NCBI GenBank assembly: GCA_947478845.1
Contig: CANJXC010000012.1
Coordinates: 1 to 64,000 of the forward strand
Reading direction: 5' to 3'
DNA: 64,000 bases
Source of the DNA: Spirochaetales bacterium
GTDB lineage: Bacteria; Spirochaetota; Spirochaetia; JABEVK01
Shown: positions 50,058-57,756 of the stretch, in pieces
Position numbering within the stretch: position 1 is the first letter of the stretch
Layout: the number at the start of each line of letters is the position of its first letter
Position numbers and translations under genes: made by a program
The notes under the pieces: model-generated
The model's input: the letters and a program-made list of their open reading frames with translations, nothing else
Databases searched by the model: none
Told to the model about the DNA's origin: nothing

Positions 50058-51734
50058 GTGACCCTGACTGAAACCGAGGGCCATTGGATCGTTAAGGCAG
50101 ATCATTTCGAAGCCGCGCTTTGGGCACAAGGATGGGTTCACGCTCGCACCCGGGCAGACGAGGCACTCTTTGCCCGGGCATTGTTCCGCAGCGTGCTGTC
50201 GCAGAGCCATAAACCGGGTATGGCCCATAGTGAAATCGATGCTTTTATACGATCTTGGGGCTTCGACGAAAACCTCCGGCAGGAACGCACAGCGCTGTCC
50301 CCCGAACATATGGGCCAACTGCTCTCGTATGCCCGCGGTTTTGAAGAACAGCGTCAATCTCAGCGGTTGTGGCCTTGGCAGCGACACGAATACCCGGCTA
50401 CCCCGTGGCAACCGGAGGACAGCCTGCTCTTGTCGCGAACTTTCGGTTTCATGAGTTGGTGGGAGACCCGTGGAGAGCTAACTTGGTTTCTCTTAGAACT
50501 GATTCAGAAAGGAGTCGATTGGGCTCGCCTCTGCGACCTGATACCCGACCTTGGTGATGAGCCAGACCGTCGCCTATGGGATTCCCTTCAACGTCCGGCA
50601 CCCTTGAGCCCTGAGGCTACCTCCCTGCTCGGAAAACTGAGACGATGGAGAACAGGGGTCAGAGTCAACGGAAGTTCCTGGGGCGTCAGCATGGTCACCG
50701 ATGTCACCGAGCCTGGCCTGCCGTTTCTGGAAATGCGTTTTGACCTTCCCGAAGCAACGATCCGAGGCTTAAGCCTACCTGGCCTACCCGGTCTGCTTAC
50801 CGGTCGCAGTCGCCATCTGACGTGGAACTTTTCGCCCTCCTGGGGTGACATCGTAGACTTCCGGCTCCTGAGGGAAGGCGGGATGTCGATGAAATGGGCT
50901 GGGCAGCACAAAACTGGAACCCTAGCCTGCTTTCTTCGAGCCCTGAGCAGTACTTCGGTGAGCCAGCTTCGGCGTGCCACCGAGAACCAGGGTTCCGCGG
51001 CCCTCACTCTCATGGCTCGCGACGAGAAGGGTCATTCTCAAGTCTGGGAGCTCGGGTCCCGCTGGAAGCGGGTTCACCCCCGTGATGCTTGGCTCCCCTC
51101 GGTGGCCAGTGCCTTAGTGGGCGCTTCGGGGTCGATGCCACCGCATCCGGTGCAACTCTGGCTAGACCAGCAACAGGAGCTTCCCCTGCGTTCTAAGAAG
51201 GTTTCGGCGGCCTCACTTCTGACCGCAGAGGTGTCCTTACAGGCCACAACGCTTCTTTCTCAGCTCCGTTTCTTGCTTCCAGAGACCGAACAGGGCAACA
51301 GCTTGCGCCGATGGGCGGGACAACCCTCGCAGGGGCCGGAATCACAATTGTTTCAACGGGTCTGTACGGCGGTCTTGCGTGCGTTTTGGAACACTTCGGG
51401 TGTTATTCCCGATCTGTCGTCGCCACCACTTCACTTCCTCGCCCCGGCTATCGACCGCTTATTGGGTTCCGCTCACTCGGCCTGGCTCCCCTCTTCCATC
51501 AAGAACCAGGTGCTTCGCCAAGCCGTACATGCTGAACTGGCTCAGGGTACCCAAGTCGCCGAGCTCACTTCGGAGCGTCTTTTTTCTCCGCGGTTTCTCT
51601 ACTGGGAAACGTTGGCGGGCCACAGCCGGGTCTTTGCCGCGGTGGTCATCGTGACCGCCGAAGCCGAGTCCGACACGCTCTCAGTTTTTCTGACCGACGA
51701 CGAGAACGAGCCTCCGGTATTTCACGAACTTTAA
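50058..51734 (+). CDS. Penicillin-acylase-like (S45) N-terminal nucleophile hydrolase, apparently cytoplasmic
   Basis: 558 residues. The beginning (VKADHFEAALWAQGWVHARTRADEALFARAL) follows the alpha-chain start of penicillin acylases (AqGyvhAqDR). NGSSWGVS (204-211) fits the autocleavage site, with Ser206 as new N-terminal nucleophile. GLSLPGLPGLLTGRSRHLTWNFS (about 235-258) fits the beta-chain oxyanion region. No signal peptide is present, whereas classical members are exported. The protein is shorter and diverged, so activity and substrate (amides or acylated homoserine lactones in relatives) are uncertain. GTG start lies 36 bases after the GGDEF gene. Confidence 0.7.
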   Translation: MTLTETEGHWIVKADHFEAALWAQGWVHARTRADEALFARALFRSVLSQSHKPGMAHSEIDAFIRSWGFDENLRQERTALSPEHMGQLLSYARGFEEQRQSQRLWPWQRHEYPATPWQPEDSLLLSRTFGFMSWWETRGELTWFLLELIQKGVDWARLCDLIPDLGDEPDRRLWDSLQRPAPLSPEATSLLGKLRRWRTGVRVNGSSWGVSMVTDVTEPGLPFLEMRFDLPEATIRGLSLPGLPGLLTGRSRHLTWNFSPSWGDIVDFRLLREGGMSMKWAGQHKTGTLACFLRALSSTSVSQLRRATENQGSAALTLMARDEKGHSQVWELGSRWKRVHPRDAWLPSVASALVGASGSMPPHPVQLWLDQQQELPLRSKKVSAASLLTAEVSLQATTLLSQLRFLLPETEQGNSLRRWAGQPSQGPESQLFQRVCTAVLRAFWNTSGVIPDLSSPPLHFLAPAIDRLLGSAHSAWLPSSIKNQVLRQAVHAELAQGTQVAELTSERLFSPRFLYWETLAGHSRVFAAVVIVTAEAESDTLSVFLTDDENEPPVFHEL

Positions 51735-51736
51735 TC

Positions 51737-52867
51737 CTAAGACTCGAACTGGTAGTATTTCACTGGTAGAGAGCCGTTGACGAGTTCCCTCACCACGTAG
51801 GGCTTGCGGTCGATATGCGACGGGAAATCGTCCAGTGAAGTCAGCACGCCAAGCTTCCAACCCGCAAAATGGGTGGCAAAGTGGCGCATCTGCCGAGACA
51901 GGTTTTCTGCATGAGTCCGGGTTTCTAGGCGTTCACCGTAAGGCGGATTGGTGATGAGGAACCCTCGCTCGCCGAGCTCGAGATCTCTGATGGTTTCTGC
52001 ACGGGCCTCTTCCATAGACAGGTGTTCGAGCTGGATTTTGTCTTCATGGCCCAGCAACCTTAGATTGGAGCGGGCCGCCTCGAGCACCCTGCCGTCTTTG
52101 TCGCTCCCACAGATGCGAATCCGGTGGGTGAAGTCCATCCGTCCGCGAGCTTGGTCTCTCAGGATCTTCCAAGCGAGAGCCTGATGCGGCACCAAGTGTT
52201 CAAAACTGAAGTCTCGGTTGAGTCCCGGAGGGATATCGAAGGCAAATTGCAGGGCTTCAGCTAGAATTGTTGCCGAACCGCAAAGGGGATCGTAAAGCGG
52301 GTATTTGCGCCTCCAACCGGAAAACAACAACAGCGCCGCTGCCAGGTTCTCCTTCAGGGGTGCTTCTCCTGTCTGTTTTCGGTAGCCGCGATTATGAAGG
52401 GCCGGTCCGGTGGTATCAATGGTGGCCAGGGCACGGTCGTTCTCCAGATACACCCTCAGGCCTGTCTTCGGCCCGGTCTGTGGGAGCGTTCTTAGCCCCC
52501 AGTGTTCCCCTAAATGCTGAAAAACGGCCTTTTGAACCATGGCTTGCACCGTGGGCACCGAGCTCAGTTTTGACTTGAAGATTTTCACTTTTTCAACCAC
52601 GATGGTGGTGTGGGGAGAAAGCCAGTCCTCCCATGGGAGTGCTGTGAGCCCATCAAAAAGCTCGTCAAAGGTCGCGGCAGGAAATCGCCCCATTTCCACC
52701 AGCACACGCTCGGCGGTGCGCAAGTTCAAGTTTGCCCGGTACACGTCCTCCCAGACCCCCTCGAAAAACACCTTGCCAGCGGCACTTTCTGATTTTAGGC
52801 CCAAGCCCTTGAGTTCGTCTTTCAGGAGTTTTTCAAGACCGAACGGGCATAGAGCAATCAAGCGCAT
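51737..52867 (-). CDS. THUMP-domain rRNA guanine-N2 methyltransferase (RlmL/YpsC type)
   Basis: 376 residues. The N terminus is a ferredoxin-like plus THUMP RNA-binding region (1-165). The methyltransferase half has LYDPLCGSATI (SAM site) and TNPPYGERL (catalytic NPPY). This matches the single-domain relative of E. coli RlmL that modifies a 23S rRNA guanosine; the exact site is not deducible. A TAGCCT box lies six bases before the ATG. Confidence 0.87.
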   Translation of the reverse strand: MRLIALCPFGLEKLLKDELKGLGLKSESAAGKVFFEGVWEDVYRANLNLRTAERVLVEMGRFPAATFDELFDGLTALPWEDWLSPHTTIVVEKVKIFKSKLSSVPTVQAMVQKAVFQHLGEHWGLRTLPQTGPKTGLRVYLENDRALATIDTTGPALHNRGYRKQTGEAPLKENLAAALLLFSGWRRKYPLYDPLCGSATILAEALQFAFDIPPGLNRDFSFEHLVPHQALAWKILRDQARGRMDFTHRIRICGSDKDGRVLEAARSNLRLLGHEDKIQLEHLSMEEARAETIRDLELGERGFLITNPPYGERLETRTHAENLSRQMRHFATHFAGWKLGVLTSLDDFPSHIDRKPYVVRELVNGSLPVKYYQFES

Positions 52868-52873
52868 GGCCGC

Positions 52874-52903
52874 AGGCTAGCATGGAGAGCTACCCCTCGT
52901 CCA
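52874..52903 (-). promoter_or_regulatory. Possible leaderless-type promoter of the THUMP methyltransferase gene
   Basis: Minus strand TGGACG (52903-52898), 18 bases, TAGCCT (52879-52874), six bases to the ATG at 52867. It lies within the start of the divergent gene, since only 14 bases separate the two start codons. Confidence 0.45.
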
Positions 52904-53724
52904 TGAATCGGAGGCCCCGGGTTTTTTCGGTTCTCGATGGCCAGTTCTGGGCCGACCCTTGGATTTCCAGTCATGTATTGTATGCCCACCTCGACAGCCG
53001 TTCTGACGACGCTAGTCGACCCCTGCCAACCATCGAGGCCGAGGTCGCCTTTGCCTGCTCGCAATTTCGGGCGCCCGGAAAAGTTCTCGACCTTGGGTGC
53101 GGCCCAGGTCTGCACGGGCGTTTATTTTCGCAGCGCGGGTGGCAGGTTACAGGCCTCGATGTGTCACCAGCATCGATCGAATACGCGCGCTCCGAATCCC
53201 TTGACGCAGGCCTTAACGCAGCGTACTTCTGCGGCGATTTTCTTTCTTGGCCCTTCCCAAGGCAGCAGGACTTGATTTTGCTCGCTTACGGCACCCTGGG
53301 AACCCTTTCGCCCCGTCAGGCTCGCCGCTTGCTCGATCGCTGCCGCAGAAGTCTCCGTCCGGGCGGGCTCCTAATGTTTGATCTTTTCCGTAAACCTTGG
53401 TGGGACCGGCAACAGGCTTCCCTACCATCAAAAGACTGGGACCGAGTACCCGGCGAGGGTTTTTGGGCGCAGGGAGAGCACCTTGTCTTGACTCGTGCGT
53501 ATGCGTATCCTCTGATGAGGACCTTCGGGCGCATTTACACCGTGGTGGAACCGAACCGGGTCCGTCAGTTCCCGTTCTGGTATCGCTGGTACGATCCGGC
53601 GCATGCTAGGGCTGAGCTTTTGCAAGATTGGCACTTGGAATGGTTAGGAAGCCTGCGTGGTACCCCGCTCAGGTCGGATTCAACATGGTGTGCCGCCCTA
53701 GCCCGGCGGCCATCGTCGCCGTGA
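52882..53724 (+). CDS. Class I SAM-dependent methyltransferase
   Basis: 280 residues. VLDLGCGPGLHGRLF (SAM motif I), VTGLDVSPASIEYA (motif II), LILLAYGTLGTL and PGGLLMFDLF follow in order. It is a methyltransferase_25/11-type small-molecule or unknown-substrate enzyme. Two starts are possible: ATG 52882, and ATG 52903, which removes seven residues and leaves a weak TACCCC box six bases upstream. It is divergent from the THUMP methyltransferase with almost no intergenic space. Confidence 0.8.
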   Translation: MESYPSSMNRRPRVFSVLDGQFWADPWISSHVLYAHLDSRSDDASRPLPTIEAEVAFACSQFRAPGKVLDLGCGPGLHGRLFSQRGWQVTGLDVSPASIEYARSESLDAGLNAAYFCGDFLSWPFPRQQDLILLAYGTLGTLSPRQARRLLDRCRRSLRPGGLLMFDLFRKPWWDRQQASLPSKDWDRVPGEGFWAQGEHLVLTRAYAYPLMRTFGRIYTVVEPNRVRQFPFWYRWYDPAHARAELLQDWHLEWLGSLRGTPLRSDSTWCAALARRPSSP

Positions 53725-53742
53725 GGCGGCAGGAGACAATTC

Positions 53743-54894
53743 TTGGCCCTAGAAAGTCTGTTCGAGATCATTCGTTTTCCCGTTTTTCTCGAAGCCCTCG
53801 TCGAGAATCAGGACTATAGAAAGATCCTTCACCGGCCCTTAGAACTCATCGTTGAAGCCGAGAAAGGCCCCCTGCAGGTCAAGGACTGGATACAGTTCTG
53901 GGAAAATCCGCGAGGCCACGAGGGTCCGTCCCTTTCGGCCCATTCCTGGCGCAAGCTGTCGCAGTTTGGCACCGATGAGGCGCAGGTAGTGTTGCGGTGG
54001 CTGCTCGACAGGCTCGTGCGCGAGTATGGTCCCGGCCAGAAGAAGCGTGGCCTCAAGGCAGCCCTCGACCTGCTGTCCATTGTTCTCCATGAGCTCGCCC
54101 GGGAGACTCCCGCGGAAATTTTCAACAGTCTTCTGGAGCAGTACCTCCCGTTGGCGCAGGAGCCCCTTGTGGCCTGCGACCTGTACCAGTGGCTGTTTAG
54201 CGCAGGTTTTGACCCCGACAACCCCAGCCTTGATTCCTACCTCTTGGCGGTGCAGGGTTTGGCCAAGGCCACTGCGGCCGGCGATAGCGAACGGATCGGA
54301 TGGAACGCCTATAATCTAGTAACTTACCACTCGTTCTTCGACGCTGAGGAAGCTCACCGTGTTTTGGAGAAATACCTAGAACATTTTCAAGATGACCGTT
54401 TTCACGATGCTTTGGGCAACATCGCCCTCAAGTACCTCGACGACAATAAGGTGGAAATTGGAAGAGCCTACCTGGAAAGCGTTTGGTTCTATACTTTGCG
54501 CCTTTCGACGCAAGAGGAGCTGTCGGGCCTTCGCAGCATCGGCTTCAACCTTGTCTATGATGCCCTGAACCTTTCGTGGGAACATTACGAGGCACGGGCC
54601 TTTTCGCGGGCTATCGGGGTGTTGAATCCGCTGACGGCGCTCTTGGTCCGTGAACGCCAGGGCTTTCTCGAAGCAGCGAAGGAACTCGGTAGCAAACCGG
54701 TCGATTGGGCCTATCAGTACTACGTGCACTTGGCTGAGTGCTACCTCTGGCTGTACGCGTGTTACGACGAATTGGGCGAAGATGAGCGAGCCCAAGACCT
54801 CCTTGGAGAGTTTCAGAGGCTGAAACTTAGTTGTCCTTTCGACCTCGAAAGCATAGCCAAAGAGTTCTTTCAGGAAAGGGAGAACTCAGACTAG
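53743..54894 (+). CDS. Hypothetical alpha-helical protein
   Basis: 383 residues from a TTG with AGGAGA seven bases upstream. The protein is cytoplasmic, acidic and almost entirely helical, rich in Leu, Glu, Tyr and Trp. The spacing of aromatic and small residues in the second half (for example YHSFFDAEEAHRVLEKYLEHF) hints at degenerate TPR-like repeats. No family is recognised. It follows the SAM methyltransferase with 18 bases between and meets the 602-residue unknown gene tail to tail with a four-base overlap. Confidence 0.7.
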   Translation: MALESLFEIIRFPVFLEALVENQDYRKILHRPLELIVEAEKGPLQVKDWIQFWENPRGHEGPSLSAHSWRKLSQFGTDEAQVVLRWLLDRLVREYGPGQKKRGLKAALDLLSIVLHELARETPAEIFNSLLEQYLPLAQEPLVACDLYQWLFSAGFDPDNPSLDSYLLAVQGLAKATAAGDSERIGWNAYNLVTYHSFFDAEEAHRVLEKYLEHFQDDRFHDALGNIALKYLDDNKVEIGRAYLESVWFYTLRLSTQEELSGLRSIGFNLVYDALNLSWEHYEARAFSRAIGVLNPLTALLVRERQGFLEAAKELGSKPVDWAYQYYVHLAECYLWLYACYDELGEDERAQDLLGEFQRLKLSCPFDLESIAKEFFQERENSD

Positions 54895-56699
54895 TCCTTC
54901 TTCACGGTGTCCTTAAAGGAGGACCAAGCAGTTTCCCGTTCTTTTTCATTGTATTGCTTTACGGGAGCTGGTTTTACGGGAGAAGTTTCCTTCGGCTTCG
55001 ACGGGGAGGGCGCCGACTGTTTGCGTTCCCGCCACTCTTGGCGGCGCTTCTTTTTTTCTTCGGGGCTGAGGTTCTCTATGGGTAACTCGTCTTTGGCTCC
55101 GGCAACCGATAGGCGTGACCGCTTCTCGGCAGCCAACTCCTGCTTGCGCTCCTTGGGAAGGGCCAAGGCACGAAACTCTTCAGCTTGAATGCGGTAACGC
55201 CCCGTTAAGCGGCGCCAGAACTGCGAAAACACCGAAAGCCTGCGAAACGCCTCCTCGTACAGGGTTTGTACGTCCAGACCGTACATTTCCTGGTACCGCC
55301 TTAACGTCATCACCCCGGGTCTGAAGAAGCGGATCATCAGGTCGCGCATATCGTCCACCGAAGCCAAGCCCAAATTGGTACGACCATGGTGGATAAGCGC
55401 CTCGGCCAGCAATTTGTGCTTGGAAAGCAGTTCATGGACCACTGCGTCGTTCTTTTCGGTCCACTCCCTCAAGGCCTGATCCATGTTCTCCGGATTGAGA
55501 AACGCCAGTTCCTGAGAATTGTTGGGCTGACGCATACGTCGGCCCATGCGGATCAAGAACTCCTGGTTTGCCAGGGTCTGGAGGCTATCAAAGCGGGAAA
55601 GGAAATGCTTGTAGAGGTTGTTTCGGTGGACAACACCGCTCCCTAGCACCACCAAGGGCGCGAGGGACGACTTCTGGCCGGCCTGAGTGAACTGCGTCAT
55701 GAACTGTTCACGAAAGTCTTCAAACTCCTGCCCGTATTTGTCTTTGAAAAGCAACGTCAGATGACTTTCCAAAGCTACCGAAGGCAAGAGGATTTCTTTT
55801 TCGTGAAGCACCAATTGCTCGATTTCCCGCATATCCGTTTCGCGCTCTTGGGCCTGCTCTTTGACTTTTTTCTGCTCTTCGAGTTGGTTGGTAAGGTAGG
55901 TGAAAAACAATTCTGCCGCTTGGAAGAACGAGAGGTCGAGGTGAAGCCTACGGTCGGCGAGCAAATCGTCTCGGTGCAGCAAGAGGGTCTCGGCAAGGCC
56001 GCGCCAAAAGCCGGAATCCTTGTCGTCGAGACGTTTGGTGACATCGTTGAGGCCCAAGTTGAGGAGTCGGGAGGCGGCAGCAGTGACTTCCGGATTCTTC
56101 AGAAGGTACCTGAGCTTCGATGAGGCGAAGGTGAGGAGAACGGACAGCGTCTGGCTCGTGGCCATCACGGTCTCCGCCTGAAGGGTCAACATCAGGAGTT
56201 TCTCGGTTTTGGCCAAGGCCTCGATGGGAGTTTTGGCCACACTGGCCATTTCGAGGACTTCGATCAGCTTTGGTGGCAAAACGACATCGCGCGACTTGAG
56301 GAGGTTTAACGTCAGGAAGGGATTGCGGGGGTTGTCGCATGCCCTCTGAATGAGGTCCTGCAAGAAGTGGAACCAATAGCGGTCGGATCCTTCATCGCAA
56401 AGTACGATCCCTTTCGGCAGGCGTTCCCCTTTCTCGTTCTTTCGAAAGATAAAATGGGCCATTCGCGCCGTTTTGAGACGGTTGACCAGGCTCTCCACTT
56501 CTTGTTCCACGTGGTCGAACTGCGCACGGCGTCCAACGACAAACTGGTCAAAGTCTACTTCTGGGCGCCAGGAATTGCACAACTGGTGGAACAACTCCCG
56601 CTGAACAGAGGAGGTAACTCCATATTGGGAAAGGAACTCTTCCCGCTGCTTTTGGTCGAAGCGCACATAGGCCGGAGGATTAGTTGGTTCTTCTGCCAT
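54891..56699 (-). CDS. Hypothetical large helical cytoplasmic protein
   Basis: 602 residues, no signal peptide or membrane helix. Residues 1-470 are predicted helical. A coiled-coil-like charged stretch lies near 280-305 (EEQKKVKEQAQERETDMREI). The last 110 residues are basic and low in complexity (EEKKKRRQEWRERKQ, then PSPSKPKETSPVKPAPVK). No motif that I recognise. Codon use looks like the neighbours, so it is not obviously foreign. The ATG is fixed by TATAGT six bases upstream. It may be specific to spirochaetes (inference). Confidence 0.75.
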   Translation of the reverse strand: MAEEPTNPPAYVRFDQKQREEFLSQYGVTSSVQRELFHQLCNSWRPEVDFDQFVVGRRAQFDHVEQEVESLVNRLKTARMAHFIFRKNEKGERLPKGIVLCDEGSDRYWFHFLQDLIQRACDNPRNPFLTLNLLKSRDVVLPPKLIEVLEMASVAKTPIEALAKTEKLLMLTLQAETVMATSQTLSVLLTFASSKLRYLLKNPEVTAAASRLLNLGLNDVTKRLDDKDSGFWRGLAETLLLHRDDLLADRRLHLDLSFFQAAELFFTYLTNQLEEQKKVKEQAQERETDMREIEQLVLHEKEILLPSVALESHLTLLFKDKYGQEFEDFREQFMTQFTQAGQKSSLAPLVVLGSGVVHRNNLYKHFLSRFDSLQTLANQEFLIRMGRRMRQPNNSQELAFLNPENMDQALREWTEKNDAVVHELLSKHKLLAEALIHHGRTNLGLASVDDMRDLMIRFFRPGVMTLRRYQEMYGLDVQTLYEEAFRRLSVFSQFWRRLTGRYRIQAEEFRALALPKERKQELAAEKRSRLSVAGAKDELPIENLSPEEKKKRRQEWRERKQSAPSPSKPKETSPVKPAPVKQYNEKERETAWSSFKDTVKKD

Positions 56700-56705
56700 G
56701 TGGTA

Positions 56706-56733
56706 ACTATACCATAATCGCTTGAATAAGGAA
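56706..56733 (-). promoter_or_regulatory. Leaderless-type promoter of the 602-residue protein gene
   Basis: Minus strand TTCCTT (56733-56728), 16 bases, TATAGT (56711-56706), six bases, ATG at 56699. The -10 box is strong, the -35 box weak. Confidence 0.5.
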
Positions 56734-56751
56734 GTGCCACCGGCCTATACT
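56722..56751 (+). promoter_or_regulatory. Promoter of the pentapeptide gene, very short leader
   Basis: TTGAAT (56722-56727), 18 bases, TATACT (56746-56751), ten bases to the ATG at 56762. The leader would be about three bases. It overlaps the divergent promoter. Confidence 0.6.
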
Positions 56752-56761
56752 CATCAGCACG

Positions 56762-57277
56762 ATGGCAGATCTCGAGGAAGACTTTTCCGGTAATGACAAG
56801 CACTATAAGGTGCTTCGTAAGGCCTTGAAAGACAAAAATATGGCCCTTTGGAACGAGTTTGCGACCTCTGCGGGCCCCTACTTCCGGGCCGACCTGCGCG
56901 GTATGAACCTCAGCGGCCAAGACCTGACCGGAGCCCAATTGCGAGGGGCAAGGCTTGAAAAGACAAACTTCGACCGAGCCAACCTGTCGGCTGCCGACCT
57001 GACCGACGCCTCGCTGACGGGGGCCTCCCTGCGTGATGCAATCCTCGAAGGCACCCGACTTAAGGTAGAGACCCGCGTGAAAGTACGGCGCACGGTAGCC
57101 ATCGACCCGACCCAACTCGACCCCGAGGCCCGCCGCCACCGCAAACTCGAGCAGCAGAGGACACAGGCTGTAGCGTTTCTGGAAGAATCCAAGAAGAAAG
57201 AGCTAGCCTTGGCCGCTCAAAAAGCACGGGTGAAGGCCAAGAACAACCCCTCACCCTTCACCAACACGAGCCGCTGA
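56762..57277 (+). CDS. Pentapeptide-repeat protein
   Basis: 171 residues. From about 40 to 102 the A(D/N)LxX pattern repeats: FRADLRGMNLSGQDLTGAQL, then RGARLEKTNFDRANLSAADL and TDASLTGASLRDAI. It forms a right-handed quadrilateral beta-helix of about three turns. The C-terminal part is charged and helical (residues 120-171). Family members bind proteins, some mimic DNA, but this one is short and its role is not known. Confidence 0.88.
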   Translation: MADLEEDFSGNDKHYKVLRKALKDKNMALWNEFATSAGPYFRADLRGMNLSGQDLTGAQLRGARLEKTNFDRANLSAADLTDASLTGASLRDAILEGTRLKVETRVKVRRTVAIDPTQLDPEARRHRKLEQQRTQAVAFLEESKKKELALAAQKARVKAKNNPSPFTNTSR

Positions 57278-57280
57278 TTC

Positions 57281-57745
57281 CTAGCCTAGTCCTGGCCAAC
57301 CGAGTTGGCGCAGAGCTTCGTAGGTAACAACCGCAACGGCATTGCTGAGATTAAGCGAGCGCGTTCCGGGCCGCATCGGCAGACGGATCAAGGCGTCGGG
57401 TCGTGCTTCGAGAAGCGACCTAGGGAGTCCAGAGGTTTCTTTGCCGAACACCAACCAGTCGTCTAGGCGGAACTCGACTTGATTGGGGGCGCGGAGACCC
57501 TTGGTGGAACTCAACCATAACTTTTGTTGCCCGTGCAGGGTAAGGAACGCCTCCAGGCTGTCGTGGTAGACAATCGTGACATCCTTCCAATAGTCCAGTC
57601 CTGCGCGTTTGAGGTGCCTGTCGGTAACGGTGAAGCCCAGAGGATGCACCAAGTGGAGGACGCTTCCTGTCGCGGCGCAGGTACGGGCAATGTTGCCGGT
57701 GTTCTGAGGAATCTCGGGCTCAACGAGAACGATGTTCAATGGCAT
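57281..57745 (-). CDS. trmL: tRNA (cytidine/uridine-34 2'-O)-methyltransferase
   Basis: 154 residues, SPOUT fold alone. IVLVEPEIPQNTGNIARTC (motif 1), FGKETSGLP (motif 2) and MRPGTRSLNLSNAVAVVTYE (motif 3) form the trefoil knot SAM site. Length and motifs match TrmL (YibK), which methylates the wobble ribose of leucine tRNAs. It follows rel by 11 bases on the same strand. Confidence 0.94.
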   Translation of the reverse strand: MPLNIVLVEPEIPQNTGNIARTCAATGSVLHLVHPLGFTVTDRHLKRAGLDYWKDVTIVYHDSLEAFLTLHGQQKLWLSSTKGLRAPNQVEFRLDDWLVFGKETSGLPRSLLEARPDALIRLPMRPGTRSLNLSNAVAVVTYEALRQLGWPGLG

Positions 57746-57756
57746 CTTGTCGTCTG

